Origin: Bacilli bacterium | Lineage (GTDB): Bacteria; Bacillota_I; Bacilli_A; ML615J-28; CAG-313 | Direction: 5' to 3' | Assembly: GCA_900752975.1 (NCBI GenBank) | Contig: CAADXH010000034.1 | Coordinates: 1-34,946 of the forward strand | DNA: 34,946 nt | Shown here: piece by piece, positions 15,462-25,800 of the stretch | Numbering within the stretch: the stretch's first letter is position 1 | Layout of the letters: each line of letters begins with the position of its first letter | Made by a program: the position numbers and the translations under genes | The notes under the pieces: model-generated | The model's database searches: none | Told to the model about the DNA's origin: nothing | The model's input: the letters and a program-made list of their open reading frames with translations, nothing else

Positions 15462-18400
15462 ATGAACAAAAAAATAATTAAGAAAATAATAATATGGGCA
15501 ATATTTATTGCGCTTGTAGCGACTGCGGTTATTTTACTAGTAAAAGTAGTAAACAAGAAAGAAACAACACCAATTTTCCAAAGGGATGGAACAACATTAC
15601 TTAAGTATAATGGCAAAGATGAGGAAGTAGTAATATCCAAAGATATTGAAATAATTGGTAAGAGTGCTTTCCTAAATAATGATAGAGTTAAAAAGATAAG
15701 TTTTGAAAAAGGTTCAAAAGTTAAAACAATTTCAAGACGTGCTTTTGAAGAATGTACAAAACTTGAATCAATTGAATTGCCAAATACAGTAACATACATT
15801 GGCGATGAAGCATTTAAGAGTTGTACTTCACTAACTAGTATTACGATGCCTAATTCGTTAACAACAATAGAGTATAATGCTTTTGGTAATTGTATTAAAT
15901 TACAAACAATTACTTTAAATGAAGGATTAGAAAAAATAGGCTTAAACGCCTTTTCTGGTTGTGAAGTGTTAACAGCAGTAGAACTTCCATCAACTCTTGT
16001 ATCATTAGGTAAAGATGCTTTCTATGACTGTATAGCTTTAGATCTTAAAGTTGCATCAGGAAATACTAATTTTGTAGTAACTAACAATATACTATATCAT
16101 AATATTGATAATGGTAAAAAAGAATTAGTACTATCATTAGATAAAAACATTACAGAAATTACAAGTGTTGATTCTTCAGTAACAAAGATTTGTGCAAATG
16201 CTTATGCTAACGCTACAAATGTTAAAACAATTAATATTCCAAATACTGTTAAAGAAATTGAAGAAAATGCATTTAGTGGATGTACAAGTGTTGTCAGTGT
16301 TACATTACCATTTATTGGTACTTTCTTAGATGGACCTTATACTTTTAAAGCAGTATTTGGTAAAGCTACAACAAGTATTGAATCAATAAAAATTAATCAA
16401 GGAGCCCGTGTTGTTGAAAAAGCCTTTAAGGGATTATCTGATGTTAAACGTATTGAATTGCCAAATACTATAACTACACTAGGTAGTGAAGCATTCATGG
16501 GTTGTTCTAGTTTAACTGATATTATCGGATTACCTACAAATCTAAAGAAAATAAATACTTCAACATTCGAAAATTGTACTGTATTAAAAGAGGATATTAT
16601 TAAATCATTAATCAATGATGACTTGAGAGTAATCGAAAAGAAAGCATTTGCTGGTTGTGAAAAATTAACAGAAATCGTTCTATCAGACAAAATTATAAAC
16701 ATTGGTGCCGGAGCTTTCGAAGATTGTAAAGGATTAACTAAAGCAACTCTTCCATTCATTGGTTCTGGTTATAAATATGATAATGAAACTTATAAGATAA
16801 AAGAATTTGATAACAATTGTTTATTTGGTTATATCTTTAACTCCAATGGTGCAGGAGACTCAAGTAACTCAAAAACTTTAGCTAACTTAAAAGAAGTAAC
16901 AATTATAGGAGAGAATAATGTTCCTGAAAAAGCTTTTGTTAATTGTAGAAACCTTACAATAATAAACTTATCAGACAACATTACAAGTATTGGTAATTAT
17001 GCATTTATGGAATGTACATCTTTAACAACTATGACATTACCTGCTAACTTAAATAATCTAGGTATTGGTGCATTCCAAAATTGTACTAAACTTGTGTCAG
17101 TTAAATTACCTGAAACTTTAACTATTATTAAAGATTATACATTCAAAAACTGTACAAGTTTGGCTAGTATTGATTTATCAGCTGTTACATCTTTAGGTAG
17201 TAATGTACTAAGCGGATGTAAAGCAGAAATCAAAATTGATTCAATTAATCAAAAATATCAAGTAATCAATGGTTCTCTATATACTATAGATGATGAAAAT
17301 GGAATGAGAGAATTAATCTATTATGTACCTGCTAGTAAAGATGAAACTACATTAGTTATTGATAGTCAAGTTTCAATCATTCGTTCAGGAGCTATTTCAT
17401 CAAGTTCATTGAAAAAGATTGTTATTCCGACTACCGTTAAAGAAATTCAAAAAGGTGCATTAGTAAATTGCTCATCACTAACTGAATTACAGATTCCATT
17501 TATTGGAACAAAAGGCGAAAATGAAGATGGTAGGGATGAAATATTTGAAAGCATTTTTGCTGGTGACAAACCAAATTCATTAGAGGTTGTAGTTGAAGAA
17601 AGTACTGAAATTCCTGCTCTTGCTTTTGCCAATTGTAAGATAATTACAAAGGTAATATTTAAAGATACTAACTTAAAAGTTATCAATGGCTATGCTTTTG
17701 CTCAATGTGAGAATCTACAAGAAATAGTATTAGGTGATGGTATCACAACAATTGATGAATATGCATTCTCTGGCTGTACTGGTCTTAAAGCACTTGATGT
17801 TCCAAATACCGTAACAACATTAGGTGACTATGCCTTTGCGGACTGCGAGAATATTGAAAAAATAAATATTCCAGATAGCCTTGAATTATTAGGTGTTGGT
17901 GTATTTAGAAATTGGGCAAAATTAAAAGAATTTACAATTAGTCATGATCATCCTAAATATAGTATTATTGAAGAAACTACTGCTGATGGCAAGACATGCC
18001 AAGTATTATGTTCTAAGAACAAAGATACATTGATTCTTTATATGCCATCAAACAATGTTACTTCATACACAGTACCTAGTTCAATTCGTACGATTGATTC
18101 ATATGCATTCAGTGGAGCTAAATTAAGAACTATAGTAATTGGTGAGACCGTAACGGAATTAGGTGATGGTTTATTCTATAATTGTAAACAGTTAACAAGC
18201 GTTACACTACCTAAGAATACTACAGAAATTAAGTATAGTATGTTTGAAAATTGTACAAGATTAAAAGAAATTATTAACACTGAAAACATTGAAAAAATTA
18301 GTGGTCGTGCTTTCTTACAATGTGCTGTTTTACCTGAGGTGCCACTATCTGAAAAAGTTTCCGAAATAGGTGAAAGTGCATTTGAAGGCTGTGCCGCAAT

Positions 18401-19172
18401 TACAAGTATAACAATTCCTTCAGTAATTACAACAATTCCTAAGGCTGTATTTAAAGATTGTTCAAAACTTGAAACAGTGGTTTTCCCTTCTTCATTAACT
18501 GAAATAGGTGAAAGTGCATTTGAAGGTTGTGCTAAATTATACTTTATCAATTTAAGTGAAGGCTTAATCAGAATTGATGCTAAAGCATTCTATCAATGTG
18601 GCCGTGGTTGGATCTATGAGCGAGATGAAGATGGTAATGAGATAAAAGATGAAAACGGAAATAGAATTAGAAAAGAAGTTATAATCAAAATTCCAACAAC
18701 AGTTGATTATATTGGTGACCAAGCATTCTCAGGATGCACTGGTGCTACAAGAATTTATTTACCAGTTGAAGTGGATAAAGATGGTAACGTTATTCGTGCC
18801 GCAAGTTATGTTGGTGACCAAGCATTTGGTAATATGCCATCAACTAAACTTTATACAGAAGGTCGTGTTTATGTATTAGATGAAGACGGCAATAAAACTC
18901 AAGATAAGATTTATCCTACGGGTTGGGTAAACTCTTTAGATCAACAAGTTGGTGAAGTAATTGGCCGTGGTGAATTTAAATTAGATGAAAACGGCATTCC
19001 AGTAGCTAATAACTCTTCATCAGATGATAATAACAACAATAATAACGATATTCCAAAGCGTGATACTAAACCTGGACAATGCGATTATAAAGAAAACTTA
19101 GGATATTACTTTATGATAACTTCAGTACTTGTATCAGCAGTTGCGTTATTAAGAAAAAAACAATCTAACTAA
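15462..19172 (+). CDS. BspA-like leucine-rich repeat surface protein
   Basis: A 1236-residue protein made almost wholly of BspA/TpLRR (LRR_5) repeats of about 23 residues, with the pattern L-x-x-I-x-L-P-x-x-h-x-x-I-G-x-x-A-F-x-x-C. I count about 34 AF-x-x-C-like positions, in blocks separated by LRR-free inserts (for example NNILYHNIDNGKKELVLSL, a common spacer in BspA proteins). An N-terminal hydrophobic segment (about residues 9-28) follows a lysine-rich start, and a C-terminal hydrophobic helix ends in RKKQSN, without LPxTG. BspA-type proteins act as surface adhesins in Tannerella, Treponema and Trichomonas; adhesion here is inference. A GTG six bases upstream is in frame, but AAGGAG (15448-15453) fits the ATG at 15462. 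It is a single-gene unit with a strong terminator. Confidence 0.9.
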   Translation: MNKKIIKKIIIWAIFIALVATAVILLVKVVNKKETTPIFQRDGTTLLKYNGKDEEVVISKDIEIIGKSAFLNNDRVKKISFEKGSKVKTISRRAFEECTKLESIELPNTVTYIGDEAFKSCTSLTSITMPNSLTTIEYNAFGNCIKLQTITLNEGLEKIGLNAFSGCEVLTAVELPSTLVSLGKDAFYDCIALDLKVASGNTNFVVTNNILYHNIDNGKKELVLSLDKNITEITSVDSSVTKICANAYANATNVKTINIPNTVKEIEENAFSGCTSVVSVTLPFIGTFLDGPYTFKAVFGKATTSIESIKINQGARVVEKAFKGLSDVKRIELPNTITTLGSEAFMGCSSLTDIIGLPTNLKKINTSTFENCTVLKEDIIKSLINDDLRVIEKKAFAGCEKLTEIVLSDKIINIGAGAFEDCKGLTKATLPFIGSGYKYDNETYKIKEFDNNCLFGYIFNSNGAGDSSNSKTLANLKEVTIIGENNVPEKAFVNCRNLTIINLSDNITSIGNYAFMECTSLTTMTLPANLNNLGIGAFQNCTKLVSVKLPETLTIIKDYTFKNCTSLASIDLSAVTSLGSNVLSGCKAEIKIDSINQKYQVINGSLYTIDDENGMRELIYYVPASKDETTLVIDSQVSIIRSGAISSSSLKKIVIPTTVKEIQKGALVNCSSLTELQIPFIGTKGENEDGRDEIFESIFAGDKPNSLEVVVEESTEIPALAFANCKIITKVIFKDTNLKVINGYAFAQCENLQEIVLGDGITTIDEYAFSGCTGLKALDVPNTVTTLGDYAFADCENIEKINIPDSLELLGVGVFRNWAKLKEFTISHDHPKYSIIEETTADGKTCQVLCSKNKDTLILYMPSNNVTSYTVPSSIRTIDSYAFSGAKLRTIVIGETVTELGDGLFYNCKQLTSVTLPKNTTEIKYSMFENCTRLKEIINTENIEKISGRAFLQCAVLPEVPLSEKVSEIGESAFEGCAAITSITIPSVITTIPKAVFKDCSKLETVVFPSSLTEIGESAFEGCAKLYFINLSEGLIRIDAKAFYQCGRGWIYERDEDGNEIKDENGNRIRKEVIIKIPTTVDYIGDQAFSGCTGATRIYLPVEVDKDGNVIRAASYVGDQAFGNMPSTKLYTEGRVYVLDEDGNKTQDKIYPTGWVNSLDQQVGEVIGRGEFKLDENGIPVANNSSSDDNNNNNNDIPKRDTKPGQCDYKENLGYYFMITSVLVSAVALLRKKQSN

Positions 19173-19176
19173 TAGA

Positions 19177-19204
19177 AAAAGTCTCAGAGTTATCTGAGAC
19201 TTTT
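19177..19204. terminator. Bidirectional terminator between the LRR gene and dppA
   Basis: AAAAGTCTCAGA and TCTGAGACTTTT form a perfect 12-bp stem with a GTTA loop, with T-runs on both strands. It fits two convergent genes only 35 bases apart. Confidence 0.9.
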
Positions 19205-19207
19205 GTG

Positions 19208-20035
19208 TTATTCTGTAAACATTATAAATTTTAAAGAATCTAAGAAATTGTCAGCGTGATGTACAGTTTTATCATTTCCTAAGTAATGAGCATTAGGATA
19301 AAATGATGCACGATAAGCACGTTTGTGAGTTCTGAAATGAATCTCTGTATCAAAGTGATTAGGTAATTTTACAAAAAATTGACCAGGATTGCTTGCAAGC
19401 ATATCAACTGCTTTACTTGTTTTTTCTTTTATATCTTTATAGACAAGATTAGGATGCTTTGTAATAACTGCACCATGTAGACCAGTGTTGGTGGAAACAG
19501 TTTGAATAAAGATATTTTCAGAATGTACAATATTAGTAAGGTTGTTATCCCCACATAATAAAATTACCGGAACATTATATTGAGTTTGAGCATAATAGGT
19601 GTTAAGCAAAAATTCACTAACAATATTACCATTAATTTTTATATGATTTAAAGTTGTTGTTAATGTGTGAGAAAGGGGGTTGCCAATGCTTCTAGCAGGT
19701 GAATGATAACCAATAAAAATGACTCCGTCATATGTATTATCAAGTCCAGCCATCATATCACATGGTCCTTCCGTCCAGCCTCTTATTAATGTTACTTCTT
19801 CAGGTAAACGATTAGGAATAATATTTCTAGCACTATCATGGGCGTCACGTACAGTAATGTGAGTAATTCCTTTATTAATTAAAGCCTCACAACAAGCAAT
19901 TGTTTCTTGAATCATTTCTTCTTGAAAGTAGTTATAATCTTGCTCGCCTAATTCAGTTTCTTTCCAATCACAAATTCCAGCAGTCCCTTCAATATCAACA
20001 CTAATATAAATTTTTAAATCTTTTAAGTCTTTCAT
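19208..20035 (-). CDS. dppA: M55-family D-aminopeptidase (DppA-like)
   Basis: DppA is a self-compartmentalising zinc D-aminopeptidase that removes N-terminal D-residues from short peptides; in Bacillus it acts on D-Ala peptides derived from cell wall. All expected metal ligands are visible: D14 and E16 (SVDIEGTAGI), H66 (DAHDSARN), H111 (IGYHSPA) and E141 (SEFLLN). Spacing matches the Bacillus enzyme closely. 275 residues is normal. GGGGG lies before the ATG, 2 bases after the aspA stop, so it is the second gene of an aspA-dppA operon. Together they could recycle peptide-derived amino acids (D-peptides, aspartate). That is inference. No dpp transporter genes are adjacent. Confidence 0.92.
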   Translation of the reverse strand: MKDLKDLKIYISVDIEGTAGICDWKETELGEQDYNYFQEEMIQETIACCEALINKGITHITVRDAHDSARNIIPNRLPEEVTLIRGWTEGPCDMMAGLDNTYDGVIFIGYHSPARSIGNPLSHTLTTTLNHIKINGNIVSEFLLNTYYAQTQYNVPVILLCGDNNLTNIVHSENIFIQTVSTNTGLHGAVITKHPNLVYKDIKEKTSKAVDMLASNPGQFFVKLPNHFDTEIHFRTHKRAYRASFYPNAHYLGNDKTVHHADNFLDSLKFIMFTE

Positions 20036-20037
20036 TT

Positions 20038-21447
20038 TTATTTCCCCCTAATTGTTTTAGCTATATCATCATCAAGGTTACTTGGATTAGCCATATTCTC
20101 AATGTTGAAAATGGTATCAGCTTGTTCTTGAGTAAGCAATCCTTTTTCAATAACTAAATCTTTAATTGATTTGTTTGTTTCCTTAGAGATTGTGGCGATC
20201 TCATAAGCCTTGTCATGCCCAATATAATGAGCGAGAACAGTAGCTAATGCCACGCTGTGTTCAGTTAAGTCACTAGCCTTATTACAAGTTAATCCTTCAA
20301 TACAGCTTTCTCTTAAGGTGCGAGCAGCTCTTCTTAGAGTGGATACTTCCTCAAATATTGCCATTAGCACCACTGGGGAAAATACATTTAATTCTAGTTC
20401 ACCTGCTTCTACAGCACTTGAAACTGTAACATCAAGACCCATAATATAGTAAGCAACTTGGTTTACTACCTCAGGAATAACAGGATTGAATTTACCGGGC
20501 ATAATTGATGATCCCGGTTGCATTATTGGTAAACTAATTTCGTTAATTCCGCTACTAGCCATAAGTCTTAAGTCTGTCGCAATCTTAGAAAGAGAAGTTG
20601 CAGTAAGCTTGACCATACTACTAGTGTAAACAAAACAGTCCAAATGTCTAGTAGTATCAATTAAATCTTTCGCAATCTTAAATTCTTCACCTGAAAACTT
20701 GTTGAGATAAAAAACAATTTTTTTAAGATATTTTGTGTTGGTGTTAATACTTGTACCAATTGCTGTACCTCCCATATTAACTTCAGATAAATAATCAATA
20801 GCTGATTCAACCTTTTTAATATTACGACCAAGAACACTCGCATAAGAATTGAATTCTTGACCTAAGGTAATTGGTACAGCTTCTTGTAAGTGGGTACGAC
20901 CAATTTTAATAATATCTTTAAATTCTTTTCCTTTATCAAGAAAAGCGTTTTGTAATTTCTTTAATTCAACCAAGGTTTTTTTCAATTGTTTAATTATTGC
21001 TAATTTACCAGCTGTTTGGATAACATCATTAGTAGATTGACTACAATTAACATGATCAAGTGGATGCACAAAATTGTAATCTCCTTTATCACCGCCAAGC
21101 ATTTCATTTGCTCTATTAGCAATTACTTCATTAGCATTCATATTCATGCTAGTTCCGGCTCCACCTTGGATAAGGTCAGTCACAAATTGACCATGAAGAC
21201 GACCGTTTAAGATCTCGTCACAAGTAAGCATTATTGCTTTGGCTATTTTTTCATCAATTAAACCGGCATCAAGATTAGCTTTGGCTGCGGCCTTTTTGAC
21301 AATGACTAAGGCTTTAATCATTTGACGGCATATACCACGTTTAGTAATTTCGAAATTATCTTTGCTCCGTAGTGTTTGAATACCATAATATACTTCAGCG
21401 GGAACCTTTAATTCACCTAATGAATCTTTTTCAATACGATATCTCAT
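20038..21447 (-). CDS. aspA: Aspartate ammonia-lyase
   Basis: AspA converts L-aspartate to fumarate and ammonia. The superfamily signature GSSIMPGKFNP is at residues 312-322, followed by VIPEVVNQV, which is typical of aspartase rather than fumarase C. The other active-site segments, GGAGTSMNMNANE (95-107), HVNCSQSTND (132-141) and GRTHLQEAVPIT (183-194), are intact. The N-terminus, DSLGELKVPAEVYYGIQTLR, is also aspartase-like. The frame stays open 29 codons further upstream. The ATG at 21447 has AAAGGAG seven bases before it and gives the usual 469 residues, so I use it. Aspartase and fumarase C are close relatives; aspartase is favoured. Confidence 0.92.
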   Translation of the reverse strand: MRYRIEKDSLGELKVPAEVYYGIQTLRSKDNFEITKRGICRQMIKALVIVKKAAAKANLDAGLIDEKIAKAIMLTCDEILNGRLHGQFVTDLIQGGAGTSMNMNANEVIANRANEMLGGDKGDYNFVHPLDHVNCSQSTNDVIQTAGKLAIIKQLKKTLVELKKLQNAFLDKGKEFKDIIKIGRTHLQEAVPITLGQEFNSYASVLGRNIKKVESAIDYLSEVNMGGTAIGTSINTNTKYLKKIVFYLNKFSGEEFKIAKDLIDTTRHLDCFVYTSSMVKLTATSLSKIATDLRLMASSGINEISLPIMQPGSSIMPGKFNPVIPEVVNQVAYYIMGLDVTVSSAVEAGELELNVFSPVVLMAIFEEVSTLRRAARTLRESCIEGLTCNKASDLTEHSVALATVLAHYIGHDKAYEIATISKETNKSIKDLVIEKGLLTQEQADTIFNIENMANPSNLDDDIAKTIRGK

Positions 21448-21486
21448 TATACTACTCCTTTCTATAGTTACTATTTTTGTAATATT

Positions 21487-21515
21487 ATCATACCACATTT
21501 TTAAATAAAAAACAA
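21487..21515 (-). promoter_or_regulatory. Promoter of aspA-dppA
   Basis: On the minus strand TTGTTT (complement of 21510-21515), 17 bases, then an extended -10 TGG-TATGAT (complement of 21487-21495). It lies about 40 bases before the aspA start and supports the downstream start. Confidence 0.5.
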
Positions 21516-21577
21516 GAAAATGTATTATAAACAATCAAAAGGCATAAATTGTACTATAGATGAAAGGTGGAAAAAAG

Positions 21578-22825
21578 ATGAAATATAAGATTATAGGCTC
21601 CAATAAAATAAATGGTGAAATTAAAATTAGTGGTTCTAAAAATGCTAGTTTACCAATCATTGTAGCTTCCATACTTACTAATGAAGAAGTAATCTTAGAA
21701 AATATACCATTAATATCAGATGTTATTAATATGATTAGGTTATTAGATAGTATGGGAGTGACAACTAAGTATGAGTATAACGAAAGAAAATTGATAATTA
21801 AAGCGAAAAAAGTTAAAACTAGTGTTAATTCAGAATATGTAAAAAAGATAAGAGCTTCATATTATTTAATAGGTGCTCTTTTATCGCGAAAGCATCAAGT
21901 AAAAATATTGATGCCAGGCGGCTGTAATTTTACTTCAAGACCTATTGACATTCATTTACAAGTGTTTGAACAACAAGGTGTAACTATAGTTAATGGTAAT
22001 TCGCTAACATTAAAGACTAAAAGATTAAAACCTGTTAATATTGATTTTCCAATTGTTACAGTTGGTGGGACAATTAATGCAATTTTATCATCTGTTTATA
22101 CAAATGGTATTACAACTCTAAATAACATTGCGGTTGAACCTGAAGTAATTGATGTAATAAACTTTATTAATAGAATGGGTGGTGACATCAAGTTTTGTGG
22201 ACAACAGTCAATTATTATTAAGGGAGTAAAGAAGTTACATGGCACAACCTATCAAGTTATGCCAGATAGAATAGAGGCGGGTAGTTACTTACTGCTTGGA
22301 GCGAGCATACCAAATAGTCAAATTACAATTACTGGAGTAAAAGTACAAGAACTTCAAAACGTAACAAAAGTGTTAGAAGAAATGGGGGCACAACTACAAG
22401 CAAGTTATGATAGAATAACCTTGTATAGTCCGGAAACATTAAACCCTGTGAAACTACAAATGGGACCATATCCTGCTTTTCCAACCGATTTACAGCCAAT
22501 CATAAGTGCGGTACTATTAGGTGCGAAAGGAACTTCAGAATTAGAAGATCTAGTTTATCCAACTAGAAATACTCATGTTAGGGAACTTCAAAAGATGAAT
22601 GCTAAAATTAGATATGAAGATGGCAAAATAATTATTGAAGAATCAAAGTTAAAACCGTCAATTGTAAAAGCAACTGATTTAAGGTGTGGTTTTGCCTTAA
22701 TTATAGCTAGCAACATGGCCAAGGGTTCGACAACAATTAATAATGCTGAATATATAACAAGGGGCTATGAGGATTGTATTCACAAATTAGATAGCTTAAA
22801 TGTTAACTGCATAAAAGAATTGTAA
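21578..22825 (+). CDS. murA: UDP-N-acetylglucosamine 1-carboxyvinyltransferase
   Basis: MurA transfers enolpyruvate from PEP to UDP-GlcNAc, the first committed step of peptidoglycan synthesis. Key residues are visible: K21 and N22 (SGSKNASLP), the PEP-binding, fosfomycin-targeted cysteine C116 in PGGCNFTSRPIDIH, the FPTDLQP aspartate, and a C-terminal ITRGYEDC arginine. The 415-residue length is typical. An ATG six codons earlier (21560) is in frame, but the AAAGGTGG at 21563-21570 would then lie inside the gene. It fits the ATG at 21578 with 7-base spacing. Firmicutes often have two copies (murA, murZ) and I cannot say which this is. Its presence shows that the organism makes a cell wall, unlike true mycoplasmas. 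Confidence 0.95.
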   Translation: MKYKIIGSNKINGEIKISGSKNASLPIIVASILTNEEVILENIPLISDVINMIRLLDSMGVTTKYEYNERKLIIKAKKVKTSVNSEYVKKIRASYYLIGALLSRKHQVKILMPGGCNFTSRPIDIHLQVFEQQGVTIVNGNSLTLKTKRLKPVNIDFPIVTVGGTINAILSSVYTNGITTLNNIAVEPEVIDVINFINRMGGDIKFCGQQSIIIKGVKKLHGTTYQVMPDRIEAGSYLLLGASIPNSQITITGVKVQELQNVTKVLEEMGAQLQASYDRITLYSPETLNPVKLQMGPYPAFPTDLQPIISAVLLGAKGTSELEDLVYPTRNTHVRELQKMNAKIRYEDGKIIIEESKLKPSIVKATDLRCGFALIIASNMAKGSTTINNAEYITRGYEDCIHKLDSLNVNCIKEL

Positions 22826-22835
22826 TGTTTAACGC

Positions 22836-22864
22836 TTTAAAAAATAATTAGAATGTAGTATAAT
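22836..22864 (+). promoter_or_regulatory. Promoter of the first giant repeat gene
   Basis: TTTAAA (22836-22841), 17 bases, then a perfect TATAAT (22859-22864). It lies only 22 bases before the ATG, leaving a leader just long enough for AAAGGA (22871-22876). Confidence 0.55.
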
Positions 22865-22886
22865 AAAATCAAAAGGATGGTGCTAT

Positions 22887-25800
22887 ATGGACTACACAAT
22901 ATTAAAAATTGGATTCATCGTATTTGATGTTATTGTACTAATGTTTTTAGGATTATACTTATTATTTTCCTATCTCAAAGGATGGAAAAAAACTATACTT
23001 AACATAGTTGCTTTTTTGATTCCATTTATTGTATATTTAATTATATCTGATACCATTTTGAAAATGGTTATGAAAATAGAATTACCTGGTATAGGTAGTA
23101 TCTATGATTTTGTACTAACTAAAGTACAAGAAGCAATGGGTGAAGACTATAAAATGCAAGAAACTACGTTAGAGTTATGTCAAAGTGTTGCTATATCAGT
23201 GCTCCGTTTTGGTACATACTACTTAGCTTTATTTGTTTGCTTATTAATTGCCCAAATAAATAGGATCATTTTTCACTTTGCATTTAAATGGTTTGTATAT
23301 CCTGGCGGTGATACAAAAATTAAACCAAATATTATATCTAGATTAATTGGTCTTGGTCTTGGCTTTGTTAGATTTATTTTCGCGTCAGTCTTACTTTTCT
23401 TCCCAATTTATGGAATTATAAATGTTGCCCAAGTAGGTTTACAAGATTATGCGGTGATTGAAGAATTAACAAAGGAAAATAGTGAAGAAACACAAGTTGA
23501 TGTGGAAACCTTTGATTATGAAGAATTATCTAAACATTTAGGAACGTCAATATCATATAAAGTATTCACACTATTTAAAGACAAAGATACAGAGCTAGCG
23601 TTACCTGCTCAATATTTTGGATCTATTTTAAGAGTCAAAACTTCAAGTGGCACGTACAATATAATTAAAGAGTATGGTAAAGTTCATGTATTACTTGATA
23701 TTGTATCACGCATGGAAATAAATGAAAATACAATATCATTTGAAAAATTAACAGAAAAAGATGTTAAAACACTACATAACACAATTGGCAAAACTAAGCT
23801 TTTGGAGTTCTTAGCTCCAGTCATTAAAGAAAGTGTAGTTAATGAACTTGAACAAAAAGGCGAGGAAGAAGACCTCATAAATGCGGTAAAGAATATTAAT
23901 CCTAGTCATGAAACCAAAGTAATACTTGGAGCATTAAATGAATCTTTTGATGTTTTACCAGGATTAACGATTAATCTTCAACACCCAGAAGATGTGTTAC
24001 TCGAAGAAAAACTTGTCAATTGTTCTAGTAATATTTTAAATAAACTTGTACAATCAACTATTGTAAAAACTTACTTATTACCAATGTTAAGTGATGAGTT
24101 ATTAAAGGCTATAAATGATACAACTGACCAAATGAAAGATGTAATTACACCAAACAATCTTGAACTATGTATTAAAACTGATGTATCAGAACTTTTAAAG
24201 CTTTATCAAGCATTATCAAAGAATAATAATTTACATAACTTTATTTTTAATGATGGTGAGTTTATTATTGATACAGATGCTGCCACAAAAACGATAGAAG
24301 ATTCTATTGATAAAATCTTTGAACTTTCAATAGTAAAAGGCAATGAAAAAAGATTAATTATTTTCGCCTTAGCTAAAGCTGATCAAGACAAAATTACATA
24401 TGACAACTTATTTGGTAGTTTAAATCCTAAATGGCAAGAAGAGGGAAAAATTATTGGTGCGATAGTTAAAGAATTCTTATCGTTACCAAAAGATGCTAGA
24501 GACTTTGAGAAGTTTTCTATAGAAATGTTAATAATTAAAGATCAAGAAAACAACTATGTTTATGATAAAATTATTAAAGAAGTATCTAAATCAGAATTGT
24601 TACGTAATGTCATGGTAAACTTATTAAATAGTTTTTCAAATGGTGAAGAAAACAATGACTTTAAAGAAATATTAGGTTTATTGAATATTGACAGTGTTAA
24701 AAATGTAACCTCTGAGCAGTTCTATCAAGAACTTAAAGGCTTGCTTGAAATATTAGATGTTTTAGTAGATACAAATGTTTTGAAAGAAAATGCTAAATTA
24801 AATTTCACAGATGAAAATGTTGAACTATTAATTGATAGAGTTTTCTCATCAATTTTTGTGAAGGGTAATGAAGAAAAAATAATAAATTACTTATTAAATA
24901 AAACATCAATTAATGAAGAATTAGCTAAAATGGATATAACAATTGCCTTTAAAAATGTAAACTGGGATACTGAACCTGATAAGTTAGTAGAAGTGTTTAA
25001 AGCAATTTTACAATTTGGTAGTATTGATGAATTAGACTTTAATAAGATAATATCAGAAAGAAATTCCGAAACTAACCCTAAGATTGTTAGATTGTTTGTG
25101 GCTTTACGCGATTCAGGAATATTTGAACCAATTCTATTTGATTTGATAGATAAAACAGTATCAGACTTAGAATATAAAGACCTTACTGATTTATTTAATT
25201 TCCAAGCTTTAAGATTAGTAGATAAAGAAACGTTTGAAAAAGAAATTAATAATCTTCTAGAACTAGTAGATATAATTGAAAAAACAAATATAACAGGTGA
25301 GGGTGAATTAAATATAACAGATGAAACAGTTGATGAATTAATAACTAAATTATTTGATTCAGTAATTACTGAGGGTAAAGAAGCTGGTATTGTTGATTAT
25401 ATCATTACACAATTTAATATTAAACAAGCACTAACAAATATGGGAATTACCATAGATGTTTATAGTGATACAATTAACTGGGACACTGAACCTGACAAGT
25501 TAGTAGAAGTATTTAAAGCAATTTTAAAATTTGGTGATATTGATAAGATTGAATATGACAAGATAATATCAAAACGTAGAACCAATCCAGATACAAAGAA
25601 TAATGTCACAAATCTAGCGAAAGCATTAGATGGATCTCAAGTCTTTAAACCTACATTATATATCCTTGTTGAAAAGATGATTGCTGAATCTGGATATGAG
25701 GTAACTATTACGGATAGTGATAAAACTAAGATACAAGAAAATGGTTGGGATAAAGAATTTGATGTATTGTTTGTCGCACTAGATATATGTGATAATAAAT

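Noticed and set aside
21448..21534. Longer aspA N-terminus
   Set aside because: The extension covers the probable promoter and ribosome binding site and is not part of the aspartase family.
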